This document shows, in pieces, positions 35,453 to 47,140 of a stretch of DNA of 64,000 nt (within the stretch, counting starts at the first letter, position 1; each line of letters begins with the position of its first letter). A program made the position numbers and the translations under genes. The stretch is from Protopterus annectens (taxonomy: Eukaryota > Chordata > Ceratodontiformes > Protopteridae): assembly GCF_019279795.1 (NCBI RefSeq), contig NC_056743.1:629827215-629891214 (forward strand). Reading direction: 5' to 3'. The notes beneath the pieces were generated by a model that searched no databases, was not told the origin of the DNA, and worked only from the letters and a program-made list of their open reading frames with translations.

Positions 35453-36080
35453 AGGCTAACTGTGTGCTTGCTTATTGGTAGTTAAGTCTAAAACTATTTA
35501 TTTCGGCTTGTATTTAAGCCTCACATTTGCGCGGACTTGCTCTAAGTTTATCGGACCTGCTGTATGTTTGATGTCTTTAGCCAAAGGTCCAGAGTGATAT
35601 GCAAAGCATCCACAGCTGCAAAACAAAAAATAAGTATATTTTGAGATACTACTGCACTTTTTCTATGTATTTTATCAAATTGCTGCCTTATTTTTGATGT
35701 TTTTACAGTTTGTGCTTGCATTATTTCTGCACTTGAATTTATCTGTTTTGTTGTCCTAGACAGCATAGACTAGATTCAGATCTGCTGAATCTAGACTGTT
35801 ATTGTTACACTTGAGCACTAAACCAGCTATCATACATCAGGAGGCCTTCCCCACACCCTTGTGGCAGACGTGTGTAGACCTAGCCTCATTTGAGTTGGGG
35901 ATTGCCGGAGGAAGGCTCATTGTATGGAACTGGAGGCAATACGCTCATGTAATGACAAACTAGAAATCAGTCAGGTGGCAGCAAACACACTTCACCTCCC
36001 ACACAAAATAAGGACACAACATATAAACTCACATATGCAGAGGTACTCAGAAGCTTTCCAAAGGATCAGAGACCTCCCAA

Positions 36081-36660
36081 ATGGAAACCAGCTGCACACA
36101 GTGCAATGCAAAAACCATCAGTGTCTCAACAAATAAGCCATTAAGGCACAACACCTCCAAACCAAATGTATTTGCCATAGGTGACTCCATAATGAGACAC
36201 ACAGATGTTCCCGTCACCAGGCTGGACAAGGAGAGGGGTATGGTTAGCAGCCTGTCAGGGACCAGGATCTGTCAAGTCACACAAGCATTCAAGTCATTAA
36301 CAACAGGAGCTGTTATGACTCAGTCATAATCCATGTTGGGGTGAATGACTTGAGATGAAATTCTCTGGACAATATGAAGAGCAACATGACTGAGGTCTCA
36401 GATTATGTATCCCAGGCAGGTGTGTCCCTAGCCCTAAGCAACATACTACCTTCATCAAGATGATGCCACAATACAGACAAAAAAATGATTGACTTTAACA
36501 ATTGGTTTCTGGTGTCAGTCCAGGGGGTATCCAGTATCTGTCAGCATGGGAAGACGTGGTCGACAGGCAATGCTGCTTTGCCAGAGATGGTCTGCACCTG
36601 TCTCATCTAGGCTTTCGGATACCGGCAGAGGCATTAGCCACCCCATAGTTCCTTCTTTTA
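36081..36660 (+). pseudogene. CR1 ORF1 remnant with SGNH esterase blocks intact
   Basis: The three classical blocks are all present: G-D-S at 36180-36188 (IGDSIMRHTDVPVTRL context), G-V-N-D at about 36337-36348, and D-G-L-H at 36586-36597 (CQRWS frame alternative; the D-G-L-H frame follows CFARDGLHLS-like context). They lie in different frames because of stops and small indels between 36330 and 36560. The order and spacing match the CR1 ORF1 esterase, whose role in the CR1 cycle is not settled. Catalytic residues are better kept than in copy I. Confidence 0.75.
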
Positions 36661-36714
36661 GGTAATGTCAAAACAACAAACCTCCCAATGTAACAAAAGC
36701 TTCTTGAGTTAAAC

Positions 36715-38880
36715 TGAAGGTTTTGCTGCTTAATGCTAGGAATCTTAACAGGAAACTGCACTCACTGAAAGCATTCCTCAACTTGGAAGATGCTGATGTC
36801 TGTGCAGTCACCGAGACATGGTTCAAAGCCATGGAAAGCACCCAGCCAGCAAGGCTACAATGTCTTTCACATGTTCAGACCACAAACTGAGCATGAAAGA
36901 ACAAGAGGAGGAGGTGTGTCCATCCTCATTAAGGCCAAATACACCTCAAGACTGGTCAAACAGTATGACTCTCTCAGGCTACTCCATGCCCAACTGACTA
37001 TAGGCAAAACACCCTACCACATTATTGCTAGGTATAGGTCCCCCACCATGAACCAAGAAAACCATATAGCATAACTGCAATTACTGGAGTCAGTTGCCAT
37101 GCAGCCAAACACTGTGGTCATAGATGACTTTAACTATCCTTCTATTGACTGGGAAAGGTACATGACCACAAACATACTGGCTCAGAGGTTCTCAGACTTT
37201 GTCAGTGCAAATGCTCTGGAAAAGAGAGCCAGCACTCCCATAAGGGGCTCAAATGTCCTGGATATTGTACTTACCAATATGGGGGAGCAATGCATTCCCC
37301 CTGTATGATGCACTCTCTGGTAAGACTGGACCATAAATCAGTCTCTTTCAACATAATTATAAGGCCTGATGCTCCATCAGGATCACAAAAGCTTAAACAA
37401 TTTTCTAAAACAAATTACCTCCTATTAAGTGAGGGTATAAAAAGTTTCAGACCACCCTCATTCCCATATATCATGAGCTCCAATGCAGAAGTGTACCCAA
37501 ATGCCCTCTATAACCAGTTAAGAAACTGTATAGATTTGGTTGTACTTGATCAGATCAAAACCAGGTCCTCCCAAAAAACAAGCCACAGTGGAGGACGTCA
37601 ACTATAAACAGGCTATATAACAAGAGGAAAAAAATAATGTCTAAGAACAAGAGGAAACTGACTCGGCAAAGAAAGAATTCCCTCTACAGCATAACCAGAA
37701 AAGTCAGAAATATTGCCAAGTCCTCCAAAGCTAATTACGAAGAAAAATAGGATCCCTAGCTAAGGATAATCACAAGGCATTGTTTAACTACATCCAAAAT
37801 CTGAAAGGGAATGCCCACCTGTGTGCTGAACTGGTAGTGGACAGCACGACCCATACTCTACTGGAGAAAATTGCCAACCTGCTAGCTGACAGATTTGGTG
37901 GAAACGTTACCACCCTGTCCCTGCAAGCCACACCCCAGAGCATACCCGACACTGTTCCTCAGCCCATTATCTCAAGAGAACATGTCATATCTGTGCTCTC
38001 CAAGGCCAAAAACACTGCTTCAATGGGACCAGATAATATCCCAGGTTGTGTAGTAAACAAACTAACACATGACCTAACAGACCCACCTGGTGCCTTGCTT
38101 AACCACAGCCTGAGAACTGGCTATGTTCCGGCAGAATGGAAGACAACACCAGTAATCCCCTGCAGAAAGGGGTGGCCATCAACCAGCTCCAGGAACAATA
38201 GACCCATAAGACTAATCAGCCTCATCTGCAAGGCCATGGAAAGAATCATTGTGGACCTTATCAACAAAGACATTACTTACCTCCAAACTCTAGACACAAC
38301 CTAGTTTAGATTAGTTTAAGGGTAGATCATGCTTGTTAAACCCAGTTGACTTCTTCAAGAAAATCACTAAAGCCCTGTCTGGAATTTATTTCTCAGAAGT
38401 CCAGGCAAACACTGATGGCCTATGGCTGACCAAGTTTGCTGATGATTGCAAATTGGGTGCAATCATGGAGTCCCCCAAAGATGTCAACATACTGCAGAAA
38501 GGGTTAATGCTGACAAATGATTGGTACCAGAACCATGGATTGAAGCTAAACACAAAAAAATTCATTACTATTCCCTTTGGAAAGGCTGACTTTCCTGCTA
38601 ATTACACTATTGATAGCACACACATAAGCATAAACCCAGTGGTACGGGATCTGGGTACACAGGTTGACAGCAACCTGAACTTCAACCACCAAGTTTCCAC
38701 AGTGGTAAGGAAAGCCTTCTATTTGGCACATCTCATATGTAAAGGCATTGCATGCAGATCTAGGGATGTTAGAATTCCATTATACATGGCCCTCATCAGA
38801 CCAATAGCTGAGTACAATGCTCCTTTCTGCAATTACCTTGCCAGACACCTGCAACAGCTGGAGAGACCCTAGAGGTTTCT
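36715..38880 (+). pseudogene. CR1 ORF2 remnant (endonuclease and partial RT)
   Basis: Endonuclease segments: N-A-R-N-L-N-R near 36735, V-T-E-T-W-F near 36808, VVIDDFNYPSIDW near 37118 (usually G-D-F-N) and RLDHKSVSF near 37327 (usually S-D-H). The linker and RT fingers run 37780-38304 (FNYIQNLKGNAHLC, GPDNIPGCVVN, VPAEWKTTPVIP, LICKAMERII). The palm is truncated by an internal deletion near 38360, then F-A-D-D, LKLNTKKFITIPFGK and VVRKAFYLAHLICKG to about 38872. It cannot code for an active RT. Confidence 0.8.
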
Positions 38881-39415
38881 CACCAAGCAAATAAAGGGAA
38901 TCCAAAACAAGACCTGGGGGGATGGAGGGCTGAAAGTTCTGTCACTGTACTCTGTATCATACAGGCTAAGAGGTCACCTGTTCCTGGCCTAAAGGGCAGT
39001 CTCTGACCCTGTCCTAATAGAAATGCTGCACATTCACAATTCAAATTGCACAAGTGTCACTCACTCCAGGGATCTTAACCAAGCCTTGACTTGTACAGAT
39101 CATGCTGTAGAGACAGATACATCTCTTAGAGACTGCCACTTCTCTGGAACAATCTCCTGTTTCATGTGACACAAGAGCTCCTCCCTAACACACTTCAAAT
39201 GCAACCTAAATCAATAGATGGGTGTTTGCATATTCACTCCGGGGGTAGCACCTATGTCCCTCATGGACAGGGGTTGTTGGTATTAAGTACCATAGACTGT
39301 CATATCTTTGAACACCACTCACCTAACCTAGGACTATTGGGGCAACTCAGGATAAATATGGCTAGGCTTGTAAGTGCTCTACAGCTGTTAGCCTTGTAGC
39401 CACCTGTGAACCTAT

Positions 39416-39952
39416 AAAGTAATAATGCAACTGCTGTCACTATGCTATTGAAGCATTTCACATCTCCACCTGTAGGACAGATGTGGTACTGCAGGGAGTA
39501 TTGCATTACAGAAGAGAAGCCACCAGCCTGCAGTATCAAGTCCTACATACAGGTAGTGCTGTGCTGCTAGAAGAGGGGAAGCTGGTTGTGGGTGGCCAAC
39601 AATACTTCTCAAATGCCCCTGATTTTTAGGGATGCCCTTAATTTGTCTCTGTCCCTCTAATCCCTCGTAAAACTGGTAACTTTAGGGGAAAAGGTGGTTG
39701 ATTGCACTTAATAAATAATGATATTCTATGGCATTATCAATTATTTCTCTTCAGAAAATGCATACTAATTTACATTATCATATTCTGTCATCTTCTCAGT
39801 TTAATAGTATTAATATTTTAAAAAGTATCTCTGATTTGTCCCTGATTATTTGTGGATTTGTTTCTGGTAAAGGTTCAAGTAAGAGTATGAAAGCTATATG
39901 GACAATGACTGAGCACAGGAACAGTAGTGTCTTTTTCAGACTCTTTACAAGG
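39416..39952. other. Unassigned DNA between CR1 and SINE
   Basis: No recognised coding frame or element end. Confidence 0.35.
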
Positions 39953-40090
39953 GTGAGGGTTGGTATAATGGTCAAGGTCTTAATCTCACTGATACAAGGT
40001 ACAGGGTTTGATTCTGAACTCAGATTATTAACTAAACTTGTAATAGTCTGAAGACTGATAGCCAAGTATTTACCTATGAACCTATTTACC
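39953..40090 (+). mobile_element. tRNA-derived SINE with CR1-type tail, copy 1
   Basis: The head ggttggtataatggtcaaggtcttaatc...gtacagggtttgattctgaa has box A-like (tataatggtcaaggt) and box B-like (gggtttgattctga) promoter elements. The tail agactgatagccaagtatttacctatgaacctat is the CR1 3' end of this window. The same structure recurs at 54838-54966. Confidence 0.7.
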
Positions 40091-41404
40091 AGTTTGTAAT
40101 GGGGATGACTCCATCTTTCATCTTTTCTAATATCTACACCCTTCATCCCTTTGAGAGGTGCACAGTATGCTCATCCCATAATTTCTGTGTAGACAATGCA
40201 TGCATGGCATACCTGTTGCTTGTCATGTATGGAGGGCACATCCATCATTCAGGTAACACTTCAAAATCATACAATTTTAGGCACTTGGAGCTCTACCTTT
40301 ATTTCAGCACTGGTACTACAGACAGCAGTGCCAGTGCTGTCACATTGGTGAACTGTCATGCCAGACAGATTTGGGGTGGCACTCGGCAGGTCCTCCAAGG
40401 TCTCAGTAGAGATTGTACTGTACAAGGAATAGATAATGCATAGTGGGAGCTGTACCCACAGGAAGAAGTACATAACTAAGTAAAAAAGCAAGCTACCCTG
40501 GTGGAATCACAACATCAGTAGGCTGTATAACAGAAGGAAGAAAATCTTGGCAAAAATTAGGAAGTGTAGCAACCAGCATGATAAAAGCCCTATCATCAAG
40601 CTAAACAAACAGCACAGTGGGAAATAGTCTACCAAAGCCAAATTTGAGATCAGTGTTGCCTCCCTGGCCAAGGATGACCCCAAAACATTCTTTAGCTATG
40701 TCTGGAACCTCAAAAGTAATACACAGTTGTGTGCGGAGCTCATTGTTAATGGAGCCACCAGATGAGCCAGAACATATAGCAAATCTTCTGGCAGACAAAT
40801 TCAGCTGTAATTTTATCCCTCTCTCCACCCTCAACCTCCCCTCAGGAAATATAATTAAATATAACCCTTTCCTGCTACTACTAGAGAATAGGCACTCAAT
40901 GGTCTCTTTCTAAGGCCAAGAACACTGCATCAATGGGCCCAGACAATATCCCAGGATGCTTTTTAAATAGCATGAAACATGACCAATCAGGCCATCTGGA
41001 ATTGCTATTTAACAGTAGCCTGCAAACAGGTTTTGTGCATCATGAATGGAGAACAGCAACAGTTATCACTCTGCATAAAGGTGGGCCATCTATCTACAAG
41101 CCTCATATGCAAAGCCATGGAAAGGATTATCATGGAAATGATCAATAATTACATAGGAAACCTCAAAACATTGGAGCCAACCCAATCTGGTTTTGTTAAG
41201 GGCAGGTCATGCCTATTCAACCTGGTGGACTTCTTTGAGAAGGTCACCAAAGCAATGGATGAGAGCAAAACAGCTCACACTGCCTACCTTGACCTGGCCA
41301 AGTCATTTGATGCAGTATCTCACTCCTTTATTGTTGATAAACTCAAGAGGTTAAATATAAACCATTATATCACTCTTGTGGATAGCCAGCTGGCTCACAG
41401 GTAA

Positions 41405-41493
41405 ATATAACTCTCCTTAATATTACTGTGGAAGAGGTTCTCAGTGCTCTCTATAAGGCCAATAACAGTGCATCGATGGGTCCAGACAAAGAC
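41405..41493 (+). repeat. CR1-derived patch, out of place within CR1 copy III
   Basis: Bases 41405-41493 translate to a V-E-E-V-L-S-A-L-Y-K-A and N-S-A-S-M-G-P-D-K type segment. This belongs several hundred bases upstream in a CR1 element; the element's own, more decayed version is at about 40850-40950. It replaces the region between SQLAHR and the G-V-P-Q-like segment. It is a same-strand insertion, more intact than the local original, so probably copied from another CR1 copy. Confidence 0.7.
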
Positions 41494-41970
41494 CCCCAGT
41501 CTCAAGCAGAGTCCCTCAGAAATCATTCCTGGTGCTGTTTCTTTTTGGCATACACTTTTCTGCAGTCAAGGCCAATGTTGAGGGCCTCTGGCTGACCAAA
41601 TTTTCAGACAATTTCAAATTAGGAGCTGTCATAGAATCCCCCACTGACACTAATGTTTTCCAGGAAGGGCAGACACAGACAAATAACTTGTGTCAGAACC
41701 ATGAACTAAAACTAAATGCCAAGAAATGCATAATAGTATCCTTCAGGAAGCCATCCAACCATGATAACTATCATATTGACAACACATCCCTAAAAGTTGA
41801 CCCAGAAGTCAGAGACTTGGGCACACACGCAGACAGTAATCTAACCTTTGAACATCACATGCCTACAGTAGTGAGGAAATCATTCTAAGTTGTGCAACTT
41901 AAAGGTATGGCATCTAAGTCCAAGGAAGTCATTGTTCCACTATAGTCAGCATTTATTAGACCTATTGTTG

Positions 41971-42210
41971 CCTCACAGCAAGAGGTTCTCCCGTTTGATT
42001 CTCGGCAGGAGCACCTTCTGTGTGGAGTCTGCATGTCCTCCCCATGGTTGAGTGGCATTCAAAAGACATGCGTAGAATGGGCATGCCTTCGTTGAAGGTT
42101 GGGCGTTGAGCTGGCACTTCGGCTCCCATAAAAAATCTACTGCCAATCATTAGCGGACCGGAGTTCCGCTGTGGCGACCCCTAACTGGGAAAAGCTGAAA
42201 GAAGAAGAAG
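41971..42210 (+). mobile_element. RTE-tailed SINE, copy 4, inside CR1 copy III
   Basis: Starts at cctcacagcaagaggttctcccg (box B-like ttgattctcggc) and ends gctgtggcgacccctaactggg...gaagaagaag. CR1 sequence reads up to agacctattgttg and resumes with ttgagtataatgcc, so the insertion is within the CR1 coding end. The head is truncated at a point sharing the bases gttg with the target, and only a 3-bp repeat (ttg) flanks it. Confidence 0.85.
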
Positions 42211-42836
42211 TTGAGTATAATGCCCCCTTAGGTATGTACTTAACCATGCACATCCAACAATTAAAATGTCCACAGCGGCTCCCCACTAAGAAAATACAGG
42301 GTGTAAGTAGCATGTCATATGCAGATCACCTCCAAGCCTTATCCTTCTCATATGTAGACCACCTCAAAGCCCTGTCCCTGTATTCTGTCTCCTATAGGCT
42401 GTTGAGGAGAGATCAATGCCTGGCATACAAGGCATTGTCTGTTCCCATTCTGACAGACCTGCTGCATATTTGCAAAACAAAGAGTACCAGGACTATCGGT
42501 TCTAAATAGTTAAACTTTGCCTGTGATATAAGTAAGATCTGCTGGAGAGACAGGTATGTATCCCAGACACTATCCCTTCTCTGCAGCAGACCTTCCATTC
42601 AGGCAAAGCAGAGGTCCTCCCTAAACCAAATTCAAGTGTAACTTGGTAACTGGATGGGGAACAGGAACTGTATCCCTGCTTTGGCACCTATGCCTCTAAT
42701 GGACACAAGCAGCCTGTAAATGGTTCATCTCCCAAGCCCCTGTTTACACTTATCAAGGATACTAGAATTTGTCAGAGATTTGAGATGCATGGGCAGGCTT
42801 AAAAAAGCCTAGTACATACCTATGAACCTATAATTA

Positions 42837-43900
42837 AATTCATTACCATAGAATGTTCCAGAATCTCATTACCTGCTCCTGGTATAGCAGGACATAATTA
42901 CATTTAGTAACTTGACATTGTAGGATATTGTGTAGGGTGTAGCCTTCCCCCTGGTATGACGTCATGCCTGGGACCAGGTTTATAATTCATAACTGGGATG
43001 GCACTGCAGGATGTTAGAGGCTCTCTGCTATGCTACCCCAATCTGTTTGGAATCGGTAATGTAAATAACTGCTTGCCACTTCAGCCTTGTCCCGCCAAGA
43101 AACAGTCTTATAAAGCTCATTTATTACACTGTCATAAAAAAAATCTCCTCCATTGTAACAAACTTCTTTCATTCCATTCCACTGCATTCATATATTCTCC
43201 AACACATCAGTCACCCAGCCCTTCCTTTCTTTCCACACTTCTACAGTCCGCTTTTCCCATTTTTGCTAACTAATCAAAATAACTCTTATGTTTTTTAATA
43301 TTGATCATTTGCTGCTTTACTAACTTTCAGACTAATTGCTTAAATAATCAGGCTGGATTATATCCAGTCTGCCATCTTCCCAAGTACAAAGTACTATGTC
43401 TTATAACATTTAACATTGTGCCAGTACAGCTACCCAAATAGTTCTGAATTGGCCTTCACTGACTGTACTAGAAAAACAGCAACTCAGAAGGTCTTACCTA
43501 CCTGAACCCTCAACCACTTCATATTTCATAACACCTGTATGAATCCTGGCTTTGCACACGTAATACTCCAGGTTCATTCACTAACATAACCACAATTAGT
43601 ATAGTTGTGCTGTGAGTATTTAACTCTATTAACCTATCTTTTGTAGTTCTACTACTTCTCTATAAATAATTTCCTTCTTACCTGCTTTTTACTCCACTAA
43701 AGTATTATTAACTATGCTCCTCATATTTAGGTGAATCTTTTTGCTAACTTGACTTCCTACCTAATCTTATGTTTTTTTGTGTACACATAAGTTATATTAT
43801 GTAATGCTTCTTTATTAATGCAGTTTGATTATTGTTTTATATTTATATTATTCTGTTACAATTTTTATCATTATTCTGTTGAAATATTTTATTATTATTC
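42837..43900. other. Unassigned DNA, possibly a decayed L2-like body
   Basis: C- and T-rich plus strand with no clear domain. Because an L2-like 3' end in plus orientation follows at 43905-44018, part of this may be its decayed body. Confidence 0.3.
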
Positions 43901-43904
43901 TGCG

Positions 43905-44018
43905 GCAATTTTATGTTAAGCATTGACTGGAGCTTTTCTCCCCAGGCCTCCGTTGAAAATGGGTTCTGTCCCAATCAGACCATCCCAGTAAACAAATGTA
44001 AAATAAATAAATAAATGA
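43905..44018 (+). mobile_element. L2-like LINE 3' end (copy C)
   Basis: Reads ctggagcttttctccccaggcctccgttgaaaatgggttctg, then a short unique stretch and a (taaa)n end. This is the reverse of the 3' UTR of the minus-strand L2-like copies at 14.39, 50.04, 58.98 and 63.13 kb. Confidence 0.7.
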
Positions 44019-44435
44019 ATAACTGGTCTCTTCACAGTCTCCTACTTCTGCAAACAATTGTCACTTTATTTTTTCATAACTCAGAACACCCTACCATTTG
44101 TATCCCAATCTCAAAATCCATCCCCTTCAACCACACAGTCCCAATTAATCACACATATGCCTTCACTATTTTGCCTGTTAATCCTAATCTATTCTGTATT
44201 GTAACTGTCCACAAACCTCTGAAATATTTTACCAGCACACGTAAACTATCTGCCACCACTTTTAGTACTGGACACTCCTTTCTAATGAATGAATACTAGT
44301 ATAACTTAATACCCTTCTAACAGTTATCTATGTATGCCACACAGAGCAGGGGCTTAGGGGATGCCCTGGTGTAATTCCCCACTTTATCCAAAAAAGGGCA
44401 CAGCTACAGATTCATCAATGTTGTGTCCTTCATAC

Positions 44436-44437
<2 letters not shown>

Positions 44438-44514
<77 letters not shown>
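44438..44514. repeat. (CA)n microsatellite, about 38 units
   Basis: An uninterrupted CA tract. Confidence 0.97.
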
Positions 44515-44516
<2 letters not shown>

Positions 44517-46120
44517 CTCACCTTTAATCAATCTGTTTAAACCACAATAAATATCCAGCCTAAGGTTTACCATTAATAACTATAATTCACATAATCAGAG
44601 GTCTTTTCCTGATCCAGCAATGAAACATTCCACTCTATCACACCTCTCTTCTCTTTTTTAAAAATATTTTTTGTCACTTGTGTTGAATGTATAATAGTCC
44701 GCTCTCTCACTTTTCATGACCAGCTCTTGTAAACAACCGGCGAAGACCAAACCATTTTGCTCCTTAAAGTTTCATAAGCATTATTAAATCCATATTTAGA
44801 ATTTTAATTATCTGCCAATCCCTTATCAAATCTAAGCATTGTTACCATATGACGTAAGTGACCTATAACTGCAGTTACATAAACCATAGGATGTCATTAT
44901 CAACATACTTTCTTCCAAGAAAGGTAATTCTCCGTGTCTTATGTACAGAGAAATATTTTAATCAATTGTTTCAGTACTAAGGGCCATAGAAACTTAGACA
45001 CTTCTTATACAAACCAGTGTCACCCTGGTACCTCCCTTAATTTTTTCTGCTTTAGTCAGTGTACATTCACATTAAATTCTTTTCTTACCTTTTCATCCAT
45101 GTAACCAACTCTAACCCTGGTAACTTGCAACTATTTTCCACTCCCATTTCCCAACATATAAATATCACAGTAATTCCCTCTTACCTTACATATGATATAT
45201 GCTTCTAATCTTCACTGACAGGTTTTTCTGTCTGCTTAACTTAATCAATCCCTGTTTCAGTTTAAATATAAAATAATCATCCATGCATATCAACACAATC
45301 ACAATGATAAGAACAACATTGCCAACAACATTTCCATGTACTTACACCATACATCATCAAACTTATTTGACATTGGTAGGTGTTTGAGATCGACTACCCT
45401 CAGGGTAGGGGAGTGTGCCCTTTCTTTGGGATTGTGTGGCCTCAGGGATAGTATATATAATTAGCAGGGAGTGTGGGGGTTGAAGGAGAGCCTGCACCCA
45501 TGCCAAAAATTATGTTAAATGCAAAGGCATTTATTTATTTTGATAAAGTAGAAATACTGTGAGCATGATGACGCACGTTGTCAAAATTCCAACTCTCCAT
45601 GTTGTGAGTGGCTGACATTCAGGTCTCAGTCTTTTGAAAGTCAACATTGTGGTTAGTCGACTTTCTAGCATAGACCCGATGAGTGCTGCCTTTTTCTTTT
45701 GACCAAGGAGTTGGTGTACATGCATTTAGGGGATTATATGAGGAGAGTGTAGGGGAACTTTCTGTCCCAAAAAAAAAAAAAACCTAAAAATTTCATGGGG
45801 CTGAGTTTCTGCAAAAAGCTAAACATAGGTGAGTTGAAACCTCATCATATTGACTGCTGGGGACTCATAGATGAAGTGTCCTGAACGCTGTTCTGTTCTG
45901 GCACTGTTTTGCACTATACAGTTTTATTCACATTGGCTTTTAAACCTTGTAAATAACATCAACAGTAAGTTATCTGTTATTACTCACATGTGATATCCTC
46001 CCAACTTGCCATCCTTTCTTTAACTACTTCATAGTACATGAACATCTCTCATTCTGTTCTACCCCCAAAACTTCTTGTTCCCCAGGCTTTTTCAAAACTT
46101 TTAATTTCCACGTAGAATAG
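44515..46120. other. Unassigned DNA with a possible DNA-element remnant
   Basis: Mostly unassigned. Near 45430-45500 the words tagcagggagtgtgggggttgaagg and gcctgcacccatgcc recall the central part of the insert at 30130-30180 (gtagggggctgtggggggtgcagg, gcttgcccccctgcc). This could be a relative of that non-autonomous element. A poly-A run is at 45769-45782. Confidence 0.35.
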
Positions 46121-46124
46121 TGGC

Positions 46125-46660
46125 AATGCATTTGGCATATAAGGCATCCTCCAACCAATACTGATGGATTTACTGCACATCAGTAAGTCAAATGACATCA
46201 GAAATACTCAGTCTAGGGATCTAAACCTTTTCTGTAACATCAATAGAATGGTTTGGAAGGGACAGTTATATTTCACAGAGGCTACCTCTGATCTGGAACA
46301 GACTCCCCATCCACATAAAACAAAGTTCATCCCTCTCCATGTTCAGGCACAACTTGGATCTATGGATGGGAAACAGAAAATTTACCCCATGACTGCTCTC
46401 TGTACTACCAATGGATAGAGACAACTCGTAAGTGCTTTATCCCATGCATGGGTTCCCTCAAATTATCTGTGGTATGATTGTAGTTATTCTCATTGGTGGT
46501 AATATATAATTATTGGACATGGGATGGGTAAGGCCAATCTAACACCAAATGGGATAGGTTAATTCAAGCACAAAAAGAGAAGTTGACTAGGCTTAAAATG
46601 CCCCTCAAGGGCAGCTCCCTAGTACTTACTTATGAACCTATAAACAATTGTGTGTAGTGT
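46125..46660 (+). mobile_element. CR1-type LINE, copy VI (3' fragment)
   Basis: Carries the C-terminal coding end (LMDLLHISKSN near 46160, SRDLNLFCNINRM, LEQTPHPHKTKF-like) and the 3' UTR with the tail ggcttaaaatgcccctcaagggcagctccctagtacttacttatgaacctata. Its 3' UTR at 46441-46500 is the uninterrupted equivalent of the MITE insertion site in copy VII. Confidence 0.75.
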
Positions 46661-46729
46661 ATACATATGTCCTACAGAATAGAAGAAATGAGTTATATGC
46701 AGTGCGGGAAGCATTTACTAAAACATACA

Positions 46730-47140
46730 TAATATGGCAGGAGATTTTAATTGTAGCTTTTTAAATGGTCGAAAGAAGTTGAGTCGTTTTATAAGAAAAG
46801 GGATGGGTTTGTTAGACAAGAGTATTCTTATATATTATTATACATTATCTTTTCCTACAAATGTGCACTGGTATGACTTACAGTTTACTTATTGAGGTGA
46901 TTTATTTATTTTTTTTTGGAATAAGAAAGGGAGTTTATATAACTAAAGTCTCTGACTTTTTTAGTAATATGAAGATTTTAATATAAAACAAGGGCTCAGT
47001 GTGTGGCAAATGTTACTTTTGGAAGAAGCAGTCAACTTAACCAATTAAGGTTATATAGAACATATAGGATATATGTTAAACAAAAAAGGTGCTACTTTAG
47101 ACTGACATGCCATCTAGGTTTTGGTCTCTGCCTTAGCATC
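46730..47140 (+). pseudogene. Possible L1/Tx1-type endonuclease fragment
   Basis: The plus strand near 46733 reads A-G-D-F-N-C, then LSRFIRKGMGLLDKS and FPTNVHWYDLQFTY, reminiscent of the G-D-F-N region of an L1/Tx1 endonuclease. It breaks off with stops near 46890 and no further blocks are sure. Low confidence. Confidence 0.35.

Larger units (their letters stand above)
35820..39415 (+). mobile_element. CR1-type LINE, copy II (full span, internally deleted)
   Basis: The 5' UTR block at 35827-35918, ORF1 with esterase, endonuclease and RT, and a 3' UTR ending near 39415 (gccttgtagccacctgtgaacctata) make this the most complete CR1 copy here. The RT is missing its central part near 38360: the reading passes from NPVDFFKKITKAL directly to SGIYFSEVQAN, losing the first catalytic Asp block and G-V-P-Q-G-S, while F-A-D-D survives at about 38437-38448. 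Stops and frameshifts occur throughout. Confidence 0.85.
40440..42836 (+). mobile_element. CR1-type LINE, copy III (5'-truncated, rearranged)
   Basis: Starts in the endonuclease-RT linker (CSNQHDKSP-like region near 40570) and runs to a 3' tail at about 42836 (aaaaaagcctagtacatacctatgaaccta). The RT pieces include FVKGRSCLFNLVDFFEKVTKAMDESKTAH and YLDLAKSFDAVSHSFIVDKL (41200-41340, first catalytic Asp kept) and F-S-D-N in place of F-A-D-D near 41603. Two interruptions are clear: an 89-bp CR1-derived patch at 41405-41493 and an RTE-tailed SINE at 41971-42210. Confidence 0.85.
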
